In this document: in pieces, positions 1 through 8,148 of the stretch | How positions within the stretch are numbered: position 1 is the first letter of the stretch | Layout: the number at the start of each line of letters is the position of its first letter | Source of the DNA: Gloeotrichia echinulata CP02 | Lineage (GTDB): Bacteria > Cyanobacteriota > Cyanobacteriia > Cyanobacteriales > Nostocaceae | Direction of reading: 5' to 3' | Length of the DNA: 64,000 nt | Assembly: GCA_038087035.1 (NCBI GenBank) | Contig: CP051187.1 | Location: 3,477,001 to 3,541,000 of the forward strand | Program-made: the position numbers and the translations under genes | The notes under the pieces: model-generated | What the model was told of the DNA's origin: nothing | The model's input: only the letters and a program-made list of their open reading frames with translations | Databases searched by the model: none

Positions 1-813
1 AAATACAAATCATTCACGCTTAAACAAGCAGGTTATAAACTCTTAAATGGGAATAGAATTAAAATTGCCAATCGAGTTTATCAATTTTGGAAATCAAGAG
101 AGGTAGAGGGCAAAATCAAAACATTAACCATTAAACGCACTGCACTAGGTGAGTTATTTATGGTGATTGTAGTTAATAATGAATTAAAACCAGAAATTAA
201 ATCAACGACTGGTAAAATAGCGGGGTTTGATTTCGGATTGAAGACATTTCTAACTTGCTCTGATGGAACTTTAATTGATTCTCCACAATTTCTTAAGCAA
301 TCTCTGAATGCTATTAGGAAAGCTAGTAAGAACCACTCCAAAAAGGTAAAACGGTCAAATAATCGTGAAAGAGCTAGAAAAAATTTAGTTCGTCAACATG
401 AAAATGTTTGTAACCGCAGACGTGATTGGTTCTGGAAATTAGCTCATGAATTGACAGACAAGTTTGATGTTTTATGTTTTGAAACCCTAAACCTCAAAGG
501 TATGCAACGTCTTTGGGGTAGAAAAATATCAGATGTAGCTTTTGGAGAATTTATCCAAATATTGTCATGGGTAACTAAAAAGAAAAACAAACAACTTGTT
601 TATATAGATCAATGGTATCCATCTAGTAAAACGTGTTCTCATTGTGGGCATATTTTAGAGAATCTAGATTTATCCATAAGACAGTGGCGTTGTCCATCTT
701 GTCAATCAATTAATGGACGTGATGAAAACGCCGCGAGAAATATTCAAATGGTTGGGGCATCAACCATTGGGTTAGGTGATGTTAGACTGGCCATGCCAGC
801 AATTGCTGTTTGA
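1..813 (+). CDS. tnpB: IS200/IS605-type TnpB (RNA-guided nuclease family), 5' end outside window
   Basis: The frame is open from base 1, so the gene starts upstream of the window; about 270 residues are visible. TnpB proteins are transposon-encoded RNA-guided RuvC-like DNA nucleases that help keep IS605-type elements at donor sites. Visible catalytic landmarks are the RuvC-I aspartate in GFDFGLKTF, the RuvC-II glutamate in CFETLNLKGM, a four-cysteine zinc ribbon (CSHC near base 640, CPSC near 693), and the RuvC-III aspartate in GRDENAARNI. All are intact, so the protein may be active. No tnpA is seen on this side. The stop lies about 10 bp before the right-end hairpin and about 60 bp before leuA, so the element sits directly upstream of a housekeeping gene. 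Family assignment is firm; activity is inferred. Confidence 0.93.
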   Translation, partial: KYKSFTLKQAGYKLLNGNRIKIANRVYQFWKSREVEGKIKTLTIKRTALGELFMVIVVNNELKPEIKSTTGKIAGFDFGLKTFLTCSDGTLIDSPQFLKQSLNAIRKASKNHSKKVKRSNNRERARKNLVRQHENVCNRRRDWFWKLAHELTDKFDVLCFETLNLKGMQRLWGRKISDVAFGEFIQILSWVTKKKNKQLVYIDQWYPSSKTCSHCGHILENLDLSIRQWRCPSCQSINGRDENAARNIQMVGASTIGLGDVRLAMPAIAV

Positions 814-855
814 CTCCAGAATCTCCGCCCTTTTAGGGCGGGGAGTATGTCAAAA
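811..855 (+). mobile_element. IS605-type right end with hairpin
   Basis: After the tnpB stop comes a GC-rich inverted repeat (CTCCGCCC, short TTTTA loop, GGGCGGGGAG; 823-845) ending in GTATGTCAAAA. This is the usual layout of an IS605-family right end, and in studied TnpB systems this region belongs to the guide (omega/reRNA) scaffold. The same layout recurs without a transposase near 51.83-51.88 kb and 56.27-56.32 kb. Confidence 0.7.
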
Positions 856-874
856 AGGTAAGGAGCAGAAGAAA

Positions 875-2479
875 ATGACAAGCAAGCCAGAGCGGATCAT
901 CATTTTTGATACGACACTGCGGGATGGAGAGCAATGTCCAGGAGCGACCCTGAATATAGACGAAAAGCTAGTGATTGCCAAGCAACTGGCGCGTCTGGGT
1001 GTGGATATAATTGAGGCAGGTTTTGCCTTTGCCAGTCCTGGAGATTTTGAAGCAGTCAACAAAATCGCGCAAATTGTCGGCACCCAAGAAGGACCTGTGA
1101 TTTGTAGTTTGGCCAGAGCTAGACATGATGATATCAAAGCGGCCGCCGAAGCCATAAAACCAGCGGCTCGTGGGAGAATTCATACATTTCTGGCTACATC
1201 TAATATTCACCTGCAATACAAGCTGAAAAAGACGAAATCAGAAGTATTGGCGATCGCTGAAGAAATGGTGGCTTATGCGAAAACTTTCACAGATGATGTA
1301 GAATTTTCTCCCGAAGATGCAGGCAGATCTGATCCGGAATTTCTTTACCAAGTGTTAGAGCGAGTAATCGCCGCCGGTGCAACAACAGTTAATATTCCTG
1401 ATACGGTAGGATATACAACCCCCAGCGAATTTGGAGGTATAATTAAGGGGATTGTCGAAAATGTCCCCAACATCGACAAAGCAATTATTTCTGTACATGG
1501 ACATAATGATTTAGGCTTGGCAGTTGCTAACTTCTTGGAAGCGGTGAAAAATGGTGCCAGACAATTGGAATGTACCATCAACGGTATTGGCGAACGGGCA
1601 GGAAATGCTGCTTTAGAAGAATTAGTCATGGCATTGCACGTCCGCAGACAATATTTTAATCCCTTCTTTGGACGCCCAGCCGAATCGGAACAACCGCTGA
1701 CGAATATCGACACCAGGCAAATTTACAAAACTTCACGCCTAGTTTCCAATTTGACGGGAATGCTAGTGCAACCAAATAAAGCAATTGTCGGGGCGAATGC
1801 CTTTGCCCATGAATCTGGTATACACCAAGATGGGGTGTTGAAAAATAAGCTCACCTATGAAATTATGGATGCCCAATTGATTGGTTTGGCAGACAATCAA
1901 ATCGTTTTGGGTAAACATTCGGGAAGAAACGCCTTCGGTACCCGCTTGCGAGAATTGGGCTTTGAACTGTCGGACACCGAATTAAATAAAGCCTTCGTCA
2001 AATTTAAAGAAGTAGCCGACAAAAAGAAAGAAATTTCTGATTGGGACTTGGAAGCCATTGTGAATGACGAAATCCAACAAGCACCGGATTTGTTCCGTGT
2101 AGAGTTGGTGCAAGTTTCCTGTGGTAGCAACGCCAAACCTACGGCTACCGTCACCCTGCGGACTCCAGAGGGCGATGAATTAACAGATGCGGCGATTGGT
2201 ACTGGTCCAGTAGATGCGGTTTATAAGGCAATTAACCGCGTGGTAAACGTCCCCAACCAGTTAATTGAGTTCTCCGTACAGTCGGTAACAGCTGGTATTG
2301 ATGCCATTGGGGAAGTAACCATCCGTCTGCGCCATGAATCTAGGGTGTTTTCTGGTCACGCCGCCAACACAGATATCATTGTGGCATCGGCGCAAGCTTA
2401 CGTAAATGCACTGAATAGATTGTATGCTTCATTGCAAAATAAAGGCAAGCAAGAAACAGTTAAAACTGTTGATGGTTGA
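875..2479 (+). CDS. leuA: 2-isopropylmalate synthase
   Basis: LeuA condenses acetyl-CoA with 2-oxoisovalerate, the first committed step of leucine biosynthesis, in the cytoplasm. The 534-residue protein begins with the HMGL-like catalytic barrel: DTTLRDGEQ near residue 12, metal-binding HGHNDLG near 207, and GIGERAGNAALEE near 236. A C-terminal LeuA regulatory domain follows, where leucine feedback usually acts. The frame runs open to 776, but I chose ATG 875 because AAGGAG at 860-865 is well spaced and the protein then starts like other cyanobacterial LeuA. Only about 20 bp separate that ribosome site from the upstream TnpB element, so the native promoter is probably displaced or lies inside the element. 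Confidence 0.96.
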   Translation: MTSKPERIIIFDTTLRDGEQCPGATLNIDEKLVIAKQLARLGVDIIEAGFAFASPGDFEAVNKIAQIVGTQEGPVICSLARARHDDIKAAAEAIKPAARGRIHTFLATSNIHLQYKLKKTKSEVLAIAEEMVAYAKTFTDDVEFSPEDAGRSDPEFLYQVLERVIAAGATTVNIPDTVGYTTPSEFGGIIKGIVENVPNIDKAIISVHGHNDLGLAVANFLEAVKNGARQLECTINGIGERAGNAALEELVMALHVRRQYFNPFFGRPAESEQPLTNIDTRQIYKTSRLVSNLTGMLVQPNKAIVGANAFAHESGIHQDGVLKNKLTYEIMDAQLIGLADNQIVLGKHSGRNAFGTRLRELGFELSDTELNKAFVKFKEVADKKKEISDWDLEAIVNDEIQQAPDLFRVELVQVSCGSNAKPTATVTLRTPEGDELTDAAIGTGPVDAVYKAINRVVNVPNQLIEFSVQSVTAGIDAIGEVTIRLRHESRVFSGHAANTDIIVASAQAYVNALNRLYASLQNKGKQETVKTVDG

Positions 2480-2496
2480 TGGTTAATGTATGTAGT

Positions 2497-2598
2497 ATAG
2501 CGCTTCTCATTCAGATGAGGTACAAGATTATATCGCTAGGTGTAGGGGCACGGCAATGTTCCCTACGGGTGTACCGCACTAGGACGGGAAACGCTATA
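2497..2598. repeat. MITE-like palindromic element, family A, copy 1
   Basis: A roughly 100-bp element with imperfect terminal inverted repeats (TATAGCGCTT at the left, AACGCTATA at the right) and a central GTAGGGGCACGGCA motif. A second copy is at 10798-10904. It accounts for most of the leuA to Uma2 gap; the small open frame across it is not a gene. Confidence 0.7.
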
Positions 2599-2648
2599 GC
2601 GCTAAAGGGTAGCGCTGCTACAAGCTATAAATTGGATCTTCTAAAGTT

Positions 2649-2708
2649 GGCTCTGGCGTGTGTAGCGTGTTTAATTATTAATTAAAGTCGATTGAATTGC
2701 TTTAAGAA
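2649..2708. repeat. Dispersed repeat, inverted partner at 61012-61074
   Basis: About 60 bp, beginning GGCTCTGGCGTGTGTAGCG and running through an AT-rich TTAATTATTAATT stretch. The reverse complement occurs at 61012-61074 with few differences. No coding potential. It directly precedes the Uma2 gene and may be the end of a dispersed element. Confidence 0.6.
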
Positions 2709-2747
2709 CAAGAGATATATTGTAGTAAAAGAGTTGGATGAATCTTT

Positions 2748-3392
2748 ATGCTTTTAGAGTTAAGACAATTGAGGATTCAACCGGGACAGCAACTGTTACT
2801 TGAGGACGTTAGCTGGCAGCAATTTGAAAATATTTTAGCGGAATTGGGACAACATCGCGCCGCCAGAATTTCTTATAGTCATGGTTCTTTAGAAATTATG
2901 GTTCCCTTACCCGAACATGAAAAAGCCAAAGAAATTATTGGCGATATAGTCAAAATTTTACTGAATGAACTAAGTATCAATTATGATGCTTTAGGTTCAA
3001 CCACCTTAAAAAGTGAAAAAATGAGTCAGGGAGTAGAACCGGATACTTGTTTTTACATTCAAAATCAAGCGGCGGTTATTGGTAAAAATCGCATAAATTT
3101 AAGTGTAGACCCACCCCCAGACTTAGCCATAGAAATTGATTTAACTTCTCGCACGCAATTGGATAATTACCAAATTTTGGGAGTACCAGAACTTTGGCGA
3201 TATGGAAAACAAGGCTTACAAATTAACGTCTTGCAAGGTGGAAAATATGTAGAGTCAAATTTTAGTCCTACTTTTCCAGATATGCCGATAATTGAGTTAG
3301 TAAATCAATATGTCCAGCAAAGTCAAGTTGTTGGTAGCAGCCAAGCAATTCAAGCTTTTAGAAATTGGCTTGAAGACTTTTTACCTGAGTAG
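2748..3392 (+). CDS. Uma2 family (DUF820) putative nuclease
   Basis: A 214-residue protein of the Uma2/DUF820 family, very common in cyanobacteria, with a predicted PD-(D/E)XK restriction-endonuclease fold. The pattern seen is SHGSLEIMVPLPEHE near residue 45, EPDTCFYI near 97, and DLAIEIDLTSR near 126, which carries the probable E-x-D catalytic core. ELWRYGKQGLQI near 147 matches the family's usual end of the fold. The biological role of the family is not established; suggestions include mobile-element or selfish functions. It stands alone, with a converging xisI gene 8 bp downstream. A distant second member is at 60097-60720. Confidence 0.88.
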   Translation: MLLELRQLRIQPGQQLLLEDVSWQQFENILAELGQHRAARISYSHGSLEIMVPLPEHEKAKEIIGDIVKILLNELSINYDALGSTTLKSEKMSQGVEPDTCFYIQNQAAVIGKNRINLSVDPPPDLAIEIDLTSRTQLDNYQILGVPELWRYGKQGLQINVLQGGKYVESNFSPTFPDMPIIELVNQYVQQSQVVGSSQAIQAFRNWLEDFLPE

Positions 3393-3399
3393 TTGATAT

Positions 3400-3735
3400 T
3401 TAACCTACAGCATAATCTGTAAATTGGCGCTTGAACGGTGAATGAAAGCCGATGACTATATCCTGCTTGGGGATACCTAAATTTGCCAAATCTTCTCCTA
3501 CTTCATTTTCTGTACCGTTGTGTTGTAACCAAACTTTGCCATCTTTGATGTCTATATGCAAAAAACAACCATAAACACGGCGCTGATTTTTCCAACCTAC
3601 ATTTACAAGTTGGTAATGGTGACGTTCTGTATCAAAAATTAATTGTGTCTCAATTTCGGTGTCTGAATTAGCAATTCCAGCATACTCTTGAAGAAGTTGC
3701 TCAATTATTTGTTGGTATTGTGTTATTTTATCCAT
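3400..3735 (-). CDS. xisI: XisI-like fdxN-element excision controlling factor
   Basis: A 111-residue protein of the XisI family. In Anabaena, XisI and XisH are needed for the recombinase XisF to excise the fdxN DNA element during heterocyst development. Many cyanobacteria carry extra xisH-xisI pairs with no recombinase, and their role is unknown. Family features seen are the N-terminal helix DKITQYQQIIEQLLQEYA, then RRVYGCFLHIDIKDGKVWLQ near residue 53 and the C-terminal DIVIGFHSP. Its start overlaps the end of xisH by 13 bp, so the two are translationally coupled. No xisF-like recombinase lies in the window. Confidence 0.88.
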   Translation of the reverse strand: MDKITQYQQIIEQLLQEYAGIANSDTEIETQLIFDTERHHYQLVNVGWKNQRRVYGCFLHIDIKDGKVWLQHNGTENEVGEDLANLGIPKQDIVIGFHSPFKRQFTDYAVG

Positions 3736-4139
3736 TCGACAATATTCTCCGTTACAGGCTGATAAGTAATCAATTTAAGCTGATATGTTTTAATAATATT
3801 CTGTACAAGTCTGATGGTGAAGAATGAAGTGTATGTATCGATGGGAACTGCTAAATAAAGAGTACGGTCTGGTTCTTGTTCTGATAATGCTAGTCGATAG
3901 TTAATAAACTGTCCTAAAGCTGTGTGAAATTCAGAGATTGCAGATGTTTTAAAAAAACTCTTAACTTCTACAGCAATTTTTTCACCCTCTCTTTCTGCTG
4001 CTAAGATTTTTTCTGCTCCCAAGTCGATATACATATCTCCTAATTCAAAACTGACGGGTAAGGGATCATGGGTGATTTTCCACCCATCTTTTTCTAGACC
4101 CCGTTTGACTGCGTTGTGAAAGATATCTCTGGCTGGCAT
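3723..4139 (-). CDS. xisH: XisH-like fdxN-element excision controlling factor
   Basis: A 138-residue XisH family protein with a restriction-endonuclease-like fold. Typical features are the start MPARDIFHNAVKRGLEKDGW, the DMYIDLGAEKILAAERE core near residue 31, and KIAVEVKSF near 50, which supplies the E-x-K of a PD-(D/E)XK site. It is the upstream partner of xisI and overlaps it by 13 bp. In Anabaena the homologue is required for developmental excision of the fdxN element. Here it appears as a free-standing pair beside another nuclease-fold gene (Uma2), so a direct excision role is unproven. Confidence 0.9.
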   Translation of the reverse strand: MPARDIFHNAVKRGLEKDGWKITHDPLPVSFELGDMYIDLGAEKILAAEREGEKIAVEVKSFFKTSAISEFHTALGQFINYRLALSEQEPDRTLYLAVPIDTYTSFFTIRLVQNIIKTYQLKLITYQPVTENIVEWIK

Positions 4140-4292
4140 GATTTCGTATTATAAAGGATTTTTTACACCGCTATGCTTTCTCAGAATCCCTAATTGCTTT
4201 CTGGTTTCAGTAATCCGCGATTCATGATAACTAAGAGTTCAGGGTCATTGATCATTTGTCATTTGACCCTTGACCCCTGACCCTTGATAAAT

Positions 4293-5429
4293 TTAAAAAT
4301 CAACTCCACGTTTGAGTTCTACACCGTGATTAGCATAGTGTTTATGACAGTAAACCTCGGAGTGAACACTAGCTAAGTCAAAATATGCGGGTTGATGTTG
4401 ACAGCGACCAGTGATAATAACTTCTGTATCGCGGGGTTTGCGAAGTAAAGCTTGAACAATGGGTTCAACGGGGAGTAATTCCAGGTCAACAGTGGGATTG
4501 AGTTCATCAAGGATGATAGTTTTATACAATCCAGAGGCGATCGCTGTTTTGGCGATTTCCCAACCCCTCTCAGCTTCTACGTAGTCCAATTCTTGGCGGG
4601 AATTGCGCCAGACAATAGCGTCTCGACCACAGCGTTGATGATCGACGACTTCGGGATATGATTGTTGCAAAGCGGCGATCGCAGCATCTTCTGTGTAGCC
4701 ACTACCACCTTTGAGCCATTGCATAATCAATACCCTGGTAGATCCTGGGTGATTAATTCCCCGACCTATGGCTTTGAGCGCCTTACCCAAAGCGCTGGTA
4801 GATTTACCTTTACCAGCACCAGTGTAAATTTCGATTCCCTCAATCAACAATGCTTTAGCCGTTGGGTGGTCCTGGGGTTTCATTTCTGAATGCAAATCCG
4901 CAATATCCAGCAACTTTTGCGGCGCCGCACGTCCAGTAGCAATAATTTCCAACTCCTGGGGTTTAGATTTGAGTGTTTGTACGACCTCATCGACTGGGAG
5001 TAAACCCAAATCGAGGACGGGGTTAATTTCATCCATAACCACAACTGAATATAACCCAGAGGCGATCGCACCTTTAGCTACATCCCAACCCCGCGAAGCT
5101 TCCGCACAGTCAAAGGGGGTAACTTCCTCTGCGCCAAAAAATTCTGCTCTCCCAGTGCGAACCTGGTCAATTAAATGTGGAAACCCCCGCTGTAAAGCAG
5201 TAATTGCCCCATCTTCATCATAATCACGTTCTGGTCCTTTGAGAAATCGCAATAATAAGACGCGATTGGAATTGCTGGGTGCATTTATCCCCAAGCCAAT
5301 CGAGCGCAAAACCACCCCTAAAGCCGCTTGGGACTTTCCTTTCCCCGCACCATCGTAGACGTGAATTTGACCAGTGAGGCGTTCAGGACGCACTTGCGCC
5401 GTGCGAATACCGATACCGTTCCTTGTCAT
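4293..5429 (-). CDS. Tandem two-domain cob(I)alamin adenosyltransferase-like (BtuR/CobO) P-loop protein
   Basis: A 378-residue protein made of two consecutive BtuR/CobO-type P-loop domains. The first Walker A (YDGAGKGKSQAALG) is near residue 26 and the second (YTGAGKGKSTSALG) near 203. Each domain also repeats a VVMDEINPVLDLGLLPVDE or IILDELNPTVDLELLPVEP Walker B region and a late DTEVIITGR-type strand. BtuR enzymes transfer the adenosyl group of ATP to corrinoid cobalt and are normally single-domain proteins of about 190-200 residues. The doubled form suggests an intramolecular dimer. Whether both sites bind corrinoid is unknown, and no other cobalamin genes are nearby. It is divergent from fraC across a 234-bp gap. 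Confidence 0.8.
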   Translation of the reverse strand: MTRNGIGIRTAQVRPERLTGQIHVYDGAGKGKSQAALGVVLRSIGLGINAPSNSNRVLLLRFLKGPERDYDEDGAITALQRGFPHLIDQVRTGRAEFFGAEEVTPFDCAEASRGWDVAKGAIASGLYSVVVMDEINPVLDLGLLPVDEVVQTLKSKPQELEIIATGRAAPQKLLDIADLHSEMKPQDHPTAKALLIEGIEIYTGAGKGKSTSALGKALKAIGRGINHPGSTRVLIMQWLKGGSGYTEDAAIAALQQSYPEVVDHQRCGRDAIVWRNSRQELDYVEAERGWEIAKTAIASGLYKTIILDELNPTVDLELLPVEPIVQALLRKPRDTEVIITGRCQHQPAYFDLASVHSEVYCHKHYANHGVELKRGVDF

Positions 5430-5663
5430 CTCTCGAAAAGCTCTTATATGGCAGTCTTTTATCTTACCGAACCTGTTGTACTATCAGCCAGATAAGCTCA
5501 CCCAGCACCTAGGTACACTAGAGAGCGCAATGTATTAATAATCTAAATAGCAGAATAGTGGCACACCAACATGGCAAAGGGCAAGAACAATGAGATAATT
5601 GCCCCCATCACCCCCACTATCCCAGTTATACTCTCTAAAGTTAACCCTTACCGTTGAAGGTTT

Positions 5664-6209
5664 ATGTTTGAAAATTGGACAGTTCCCAGTATTGTACCCC
5701 TCGGTGCAGTTTTGTTTGACTTTTTATTTGTGCTGATTGCCATCCCGGTAGAAGCGTATGTTTTGAATACCCGGCTGCTATTTGACAAAAAGACGAGCAT
5801 TTTTTATGCTATATCGGCTAATCTCTTTTCCAGCGTGATTGGTTGGATTGTATTCTTTCTCCTAGAGCCAATTTTGCCAGTACAGTTAAAATCTGAGTTA
5901 ATTAAGTATGTATTTTTCAATAATTTTAAACCAAGCACCCAAAGTTTAGTTATTGTCACAGCCTTTATAATTTTCTTTGCAACTTTCCTGGTTAAATTCT
6001 TTATCTTAAAAGTTCTCTTGCTCGTCTTAGACCCAGAAGCAGGAAAAGCGAAAAACGAAGAAGAAACTACAGAAACTCAACGAAGACAACGCCGTCGGTT
6101 GATCAAGTTTAAAATTCAGAATACAAATTTAGTGACTGCTACGTTAATCGCCAATTCACTGAGCTATAGTGCTATCACTATTATTTTGTTGATTGGCGCT
6201 AGTCGCTAG
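5664..6209 (+). CDS. fraC: Filament integrity protein FraC
   Basis: A 181-residue integral membrane protein. The start (MFENWTVPSIVPLGAVLFDF), the length and the downstream gene order match FraC of Anabaena, which sits at septa and is needed for cell-cell joining and intercellular molecular exchange. Hydrophobic segments are seen near residues 13-32, 45-68, 95-118 and 157-177. A charged cytosolic-looking loop (EEETTETQRRQRRR, about 132-147) separates the last two. It is first in the fraC-fraD-fraE operon, with fraD starting 44 bp downstream. The assignment rests on recalled family similarity plus operon order. Confidence 0.85.
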   Translation: MFENWTVPSIVPLGAVLFDFLFVLIAIPVEAYVLNTRLLFDKKTSIFYAISANLFSSVIGWIVFFLLEPILPVQLKSELIKYVFFNNFKPSTQSLVIVTAFIIFFATFLVKFFILKVLLLVLDPEAGKAKNEEETTETQRRQRRRLIKFKIQNTNLVTATLIANSLSYSAITIILLIGASR

Positions 6210-6253
6210 ATATGATTCATTGTGATGGACATAGTAACAGGAGAGGTTAAAGT

Positions 6254-7294
6254 ATGGACGCCTTGTTTAAAGATGTATTAGGTATATTCAAATTCGTTCA
6301 AGACTTTTTCAAGGGAATCCAAGAAAAATTATGGCCGAAAAAAGCATATTCGTGGCAGATGCTTATTTATTTGAGTGTTTTTTCTTGGGCACTCTCATTT
6401 TTTGCCACTGCTCCTATAAATGATATGATTGCATTTTGCGGTTGGTTATTTTTAATTGCCGGTACAGCTTGGTATACCACTGATGATCCGTTAAGGGTTC
6501 CTGGTACTTTTATGCCGGTAGGAGCAGTAATCACAGGATTCTTACTCAGTGTTTTTGCTTTAGGAAATGAGCAAACTGGAGTTACACCAGGAACAATCGT
6601 GCTTTGGCCGACATTCTCAGCATTAATTACCGCAATTCCCGAATTTTTTGAAGGGACTGGTACTGATTCCAAAGCTCAGATTCCGAAACCAGAAGCCCGC
6701 CAAAAACTGTTAGTCTTAGTGGGCAGTTGTATGCTGCTAAGTTGCTGGATTAACTTATACTTCGTGACGAATAATTGGGCTAAAGAATATCCCACTTCGC
6801 TGTCAGATAATTTTCAACGCAGCACATTGGTAATTAGAGTTGAGCCGCCAAACAAAAACGTGGGTAACGGTGCTGTGATTCTCGACAGAATTGAACAACT
6901 AGTAGAACAAAGAGTATCTAAACAACCTTGGTCACAGGTGGAGAAATGGCTACAAAATTCCAAGAAAAATCTTGATAATCTCAACCAGATAGTAATGTTA
7001 GATAACCGCCTGAAGAACTATGACGAAAAGGAATTATGGCGGATTGAACGGCGTATATCAACTCCTAATCCTCAGAAAAAAGATGAGTACACACTAGACA
7101 TATTCAGTATTTGGACTGGGCCTAGTTCTAACCCACGCGGGTATTATCTCAAAAAGTCTTGTCAGATTCGACCAATAGCAGACAGGACAAAAACTTTCAG
7201 CACCAACAAGCCAGATGAGATACCCATCATTGCAGAAATTGAGTGTGGTCGCATCAGTAAACCTATGATCGGACCACCTCCACCACAACGCTGA
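6254..7294 (+). CDS. fraD: Filament integrity protein FraD
   Basis: A 346-residue protein with an N-terminal membrane domain: hydrophobic segments near 35-53, 58-75, 88-103, 116-130 and 153-172. A soluble C-terminal part of about 170 residues contains a helical, possibly coiled region (LDRIEQLVEQRVSKQPWSQ, then VEKWLQNSKKNLDNLNQIV). Length, topology and position between fraC and fraE match Anabaena FraD, a septal-junction component needed for intact long filaments and diazotrophic growth. The C-terminal domain is expected in the septal periplasm. The gap to fraE contains a short run of TGACAAC heptamers. Confidence 0.85.
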   Translation: MDALFKDVLGIFKFVQDFFKGIQEKLWPKKAYSWQMLIYLSVFSWALSFFATAPINDMIAFCGWLFLIAGTAWYTTDDPLRVPGTFMPVGAVITGFLLSVFALGNEQTGVTPGTIVLWPTFSALITAIPEFFEGTGTDSKAQIPKPEARQKLLVLVGSCMLLSCWINLYFVTNNWAKEYPTSLSDNFQRSTLVIRVEPPNKNVGNGAVILDRIEQLVEQRVSKQPWSQVEKWLQNSKKNLDNLNQIVMLDNRLKNYDEKELWRIERRISTPNPQKKDEYTLDIFSIWTGPSSNPRGYYLKKSCQIRPIADRTKTFSTNKPDEIPIIAEIECGRISKPMIGPPPPQR

Positions 7295-7340
7295 AGAAGT
7301 GACAACTGACAACTGACAACTGACAACTGACTAAATTGCA

Positions 7341-8120
7341 ATGAATTTTGGCAGAATTTTTGTCCTAGCAAGGAATGTATTTCAGGAAGTGATACGCGAT
7401 CGCATCCTTTATATTATCGGCTTTTATGCGCTGATACTGGCGGCTGCTTTTCGGCTACTTCCTGAATTTTCCGCCAATACCGAAGACAAAATGTTTTTAG
7501 ACTTTGGTATAGTGGCGATGAATATAATTAGCTTAATTGTTGCTATTTTTGTAGGTACAGGACTGGTTAATAAAGAAATTGAAAAACGTACTATTTTGGT
7601 GTTAATTGCTAAACCTGTTAGTCGCAGTGAATTTATCACTGGTAAATACTTGGGATTATCAGCGGTGCTAGCTGTACTCGTCAGCATCATGACAGCAATT
7701 TATCTCGGATTTTTGCAATTTGGTGCTATTCCTCATCCCACGGTGAGCATTTTAATTGCGGTAATTTTCTTATTCTTGCAGATGACATTAATCACTGCTG
7801 TAGCTATTACTTTCGGTGTTTTTACGAATTCACTATTAGCAATAGCTTTAACATTTGCGGTGTATTTAATGGGTAATATAACTCAAGATTTATTAAAATT
7901 TGGTCATCTCACCCGCAACTCTAACATCGAACGCCTCACCCAAGGTTTGTATCTGATTTTGCCAGATTTCTCGCGATTAAATTTAAAAAATCATGCCGTT
8001 TATGGTCTCCAAGCCTTACCTGATACAACTGCATTAATAACTAATGCTGGTTATGGCTTGCTATACAGTGTCATACTGTTAGCGATCGCTATTCTGATTT
8101 TCTCACAACGAGAGTTTTAG
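7341..8120 (+). CDS. fraE: FraE, ABC-2 type permease
   Basis: A 259-residue ABC-2-type permease with about six hydrophobic segments (near residues 20-38, 53-73, 105-127, 136-152, 158-180 and 234-254). The cytoplasmic motif NKEIEKRTILVLIAKPVSRSEF follows the second segment, as is typical of the family. In Anabaena, fraE is the third gene of the fraCDE operon and its loss affects filament integrity and heterocyst maturation. No ATPase partner is encoded next to it. The stop is followed within about 30 bp by the 930-bp heptamer array and only then by a plausible terminator. Confidence 0.83.
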   Translation: MNFGRIFVLARNVFQEVIRDRILYIIGFYALILAAAFRLLPEFSANTEDKMFLDFGIVAMNIISLIVAIFVGTGLVNKEIEKRTILVLIAKPVSRSEFITGKYLGLSAVLAVLVSIMTAIYLGFLQFGAIPHPTVSILIAVIFLFLQMTLITAVAITFGVFTNSLLAIALTFAVYLMGNITQDLLKFGHLTRNSNIERLTQGLYLILPDFSRLNLKNHAVYGLQALPDTTALITNAGYGLLYSVILLAIAILIFSQREF

Positions 8121-8148
8121 AAACTGCCAATGAAAAACTCCACCCACA

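Noticed and set aside
2476..2685. Small plus-strand frame after leuA
   Set aside because: It is entirely composed of a MITE-like element and a dispersed repeat.
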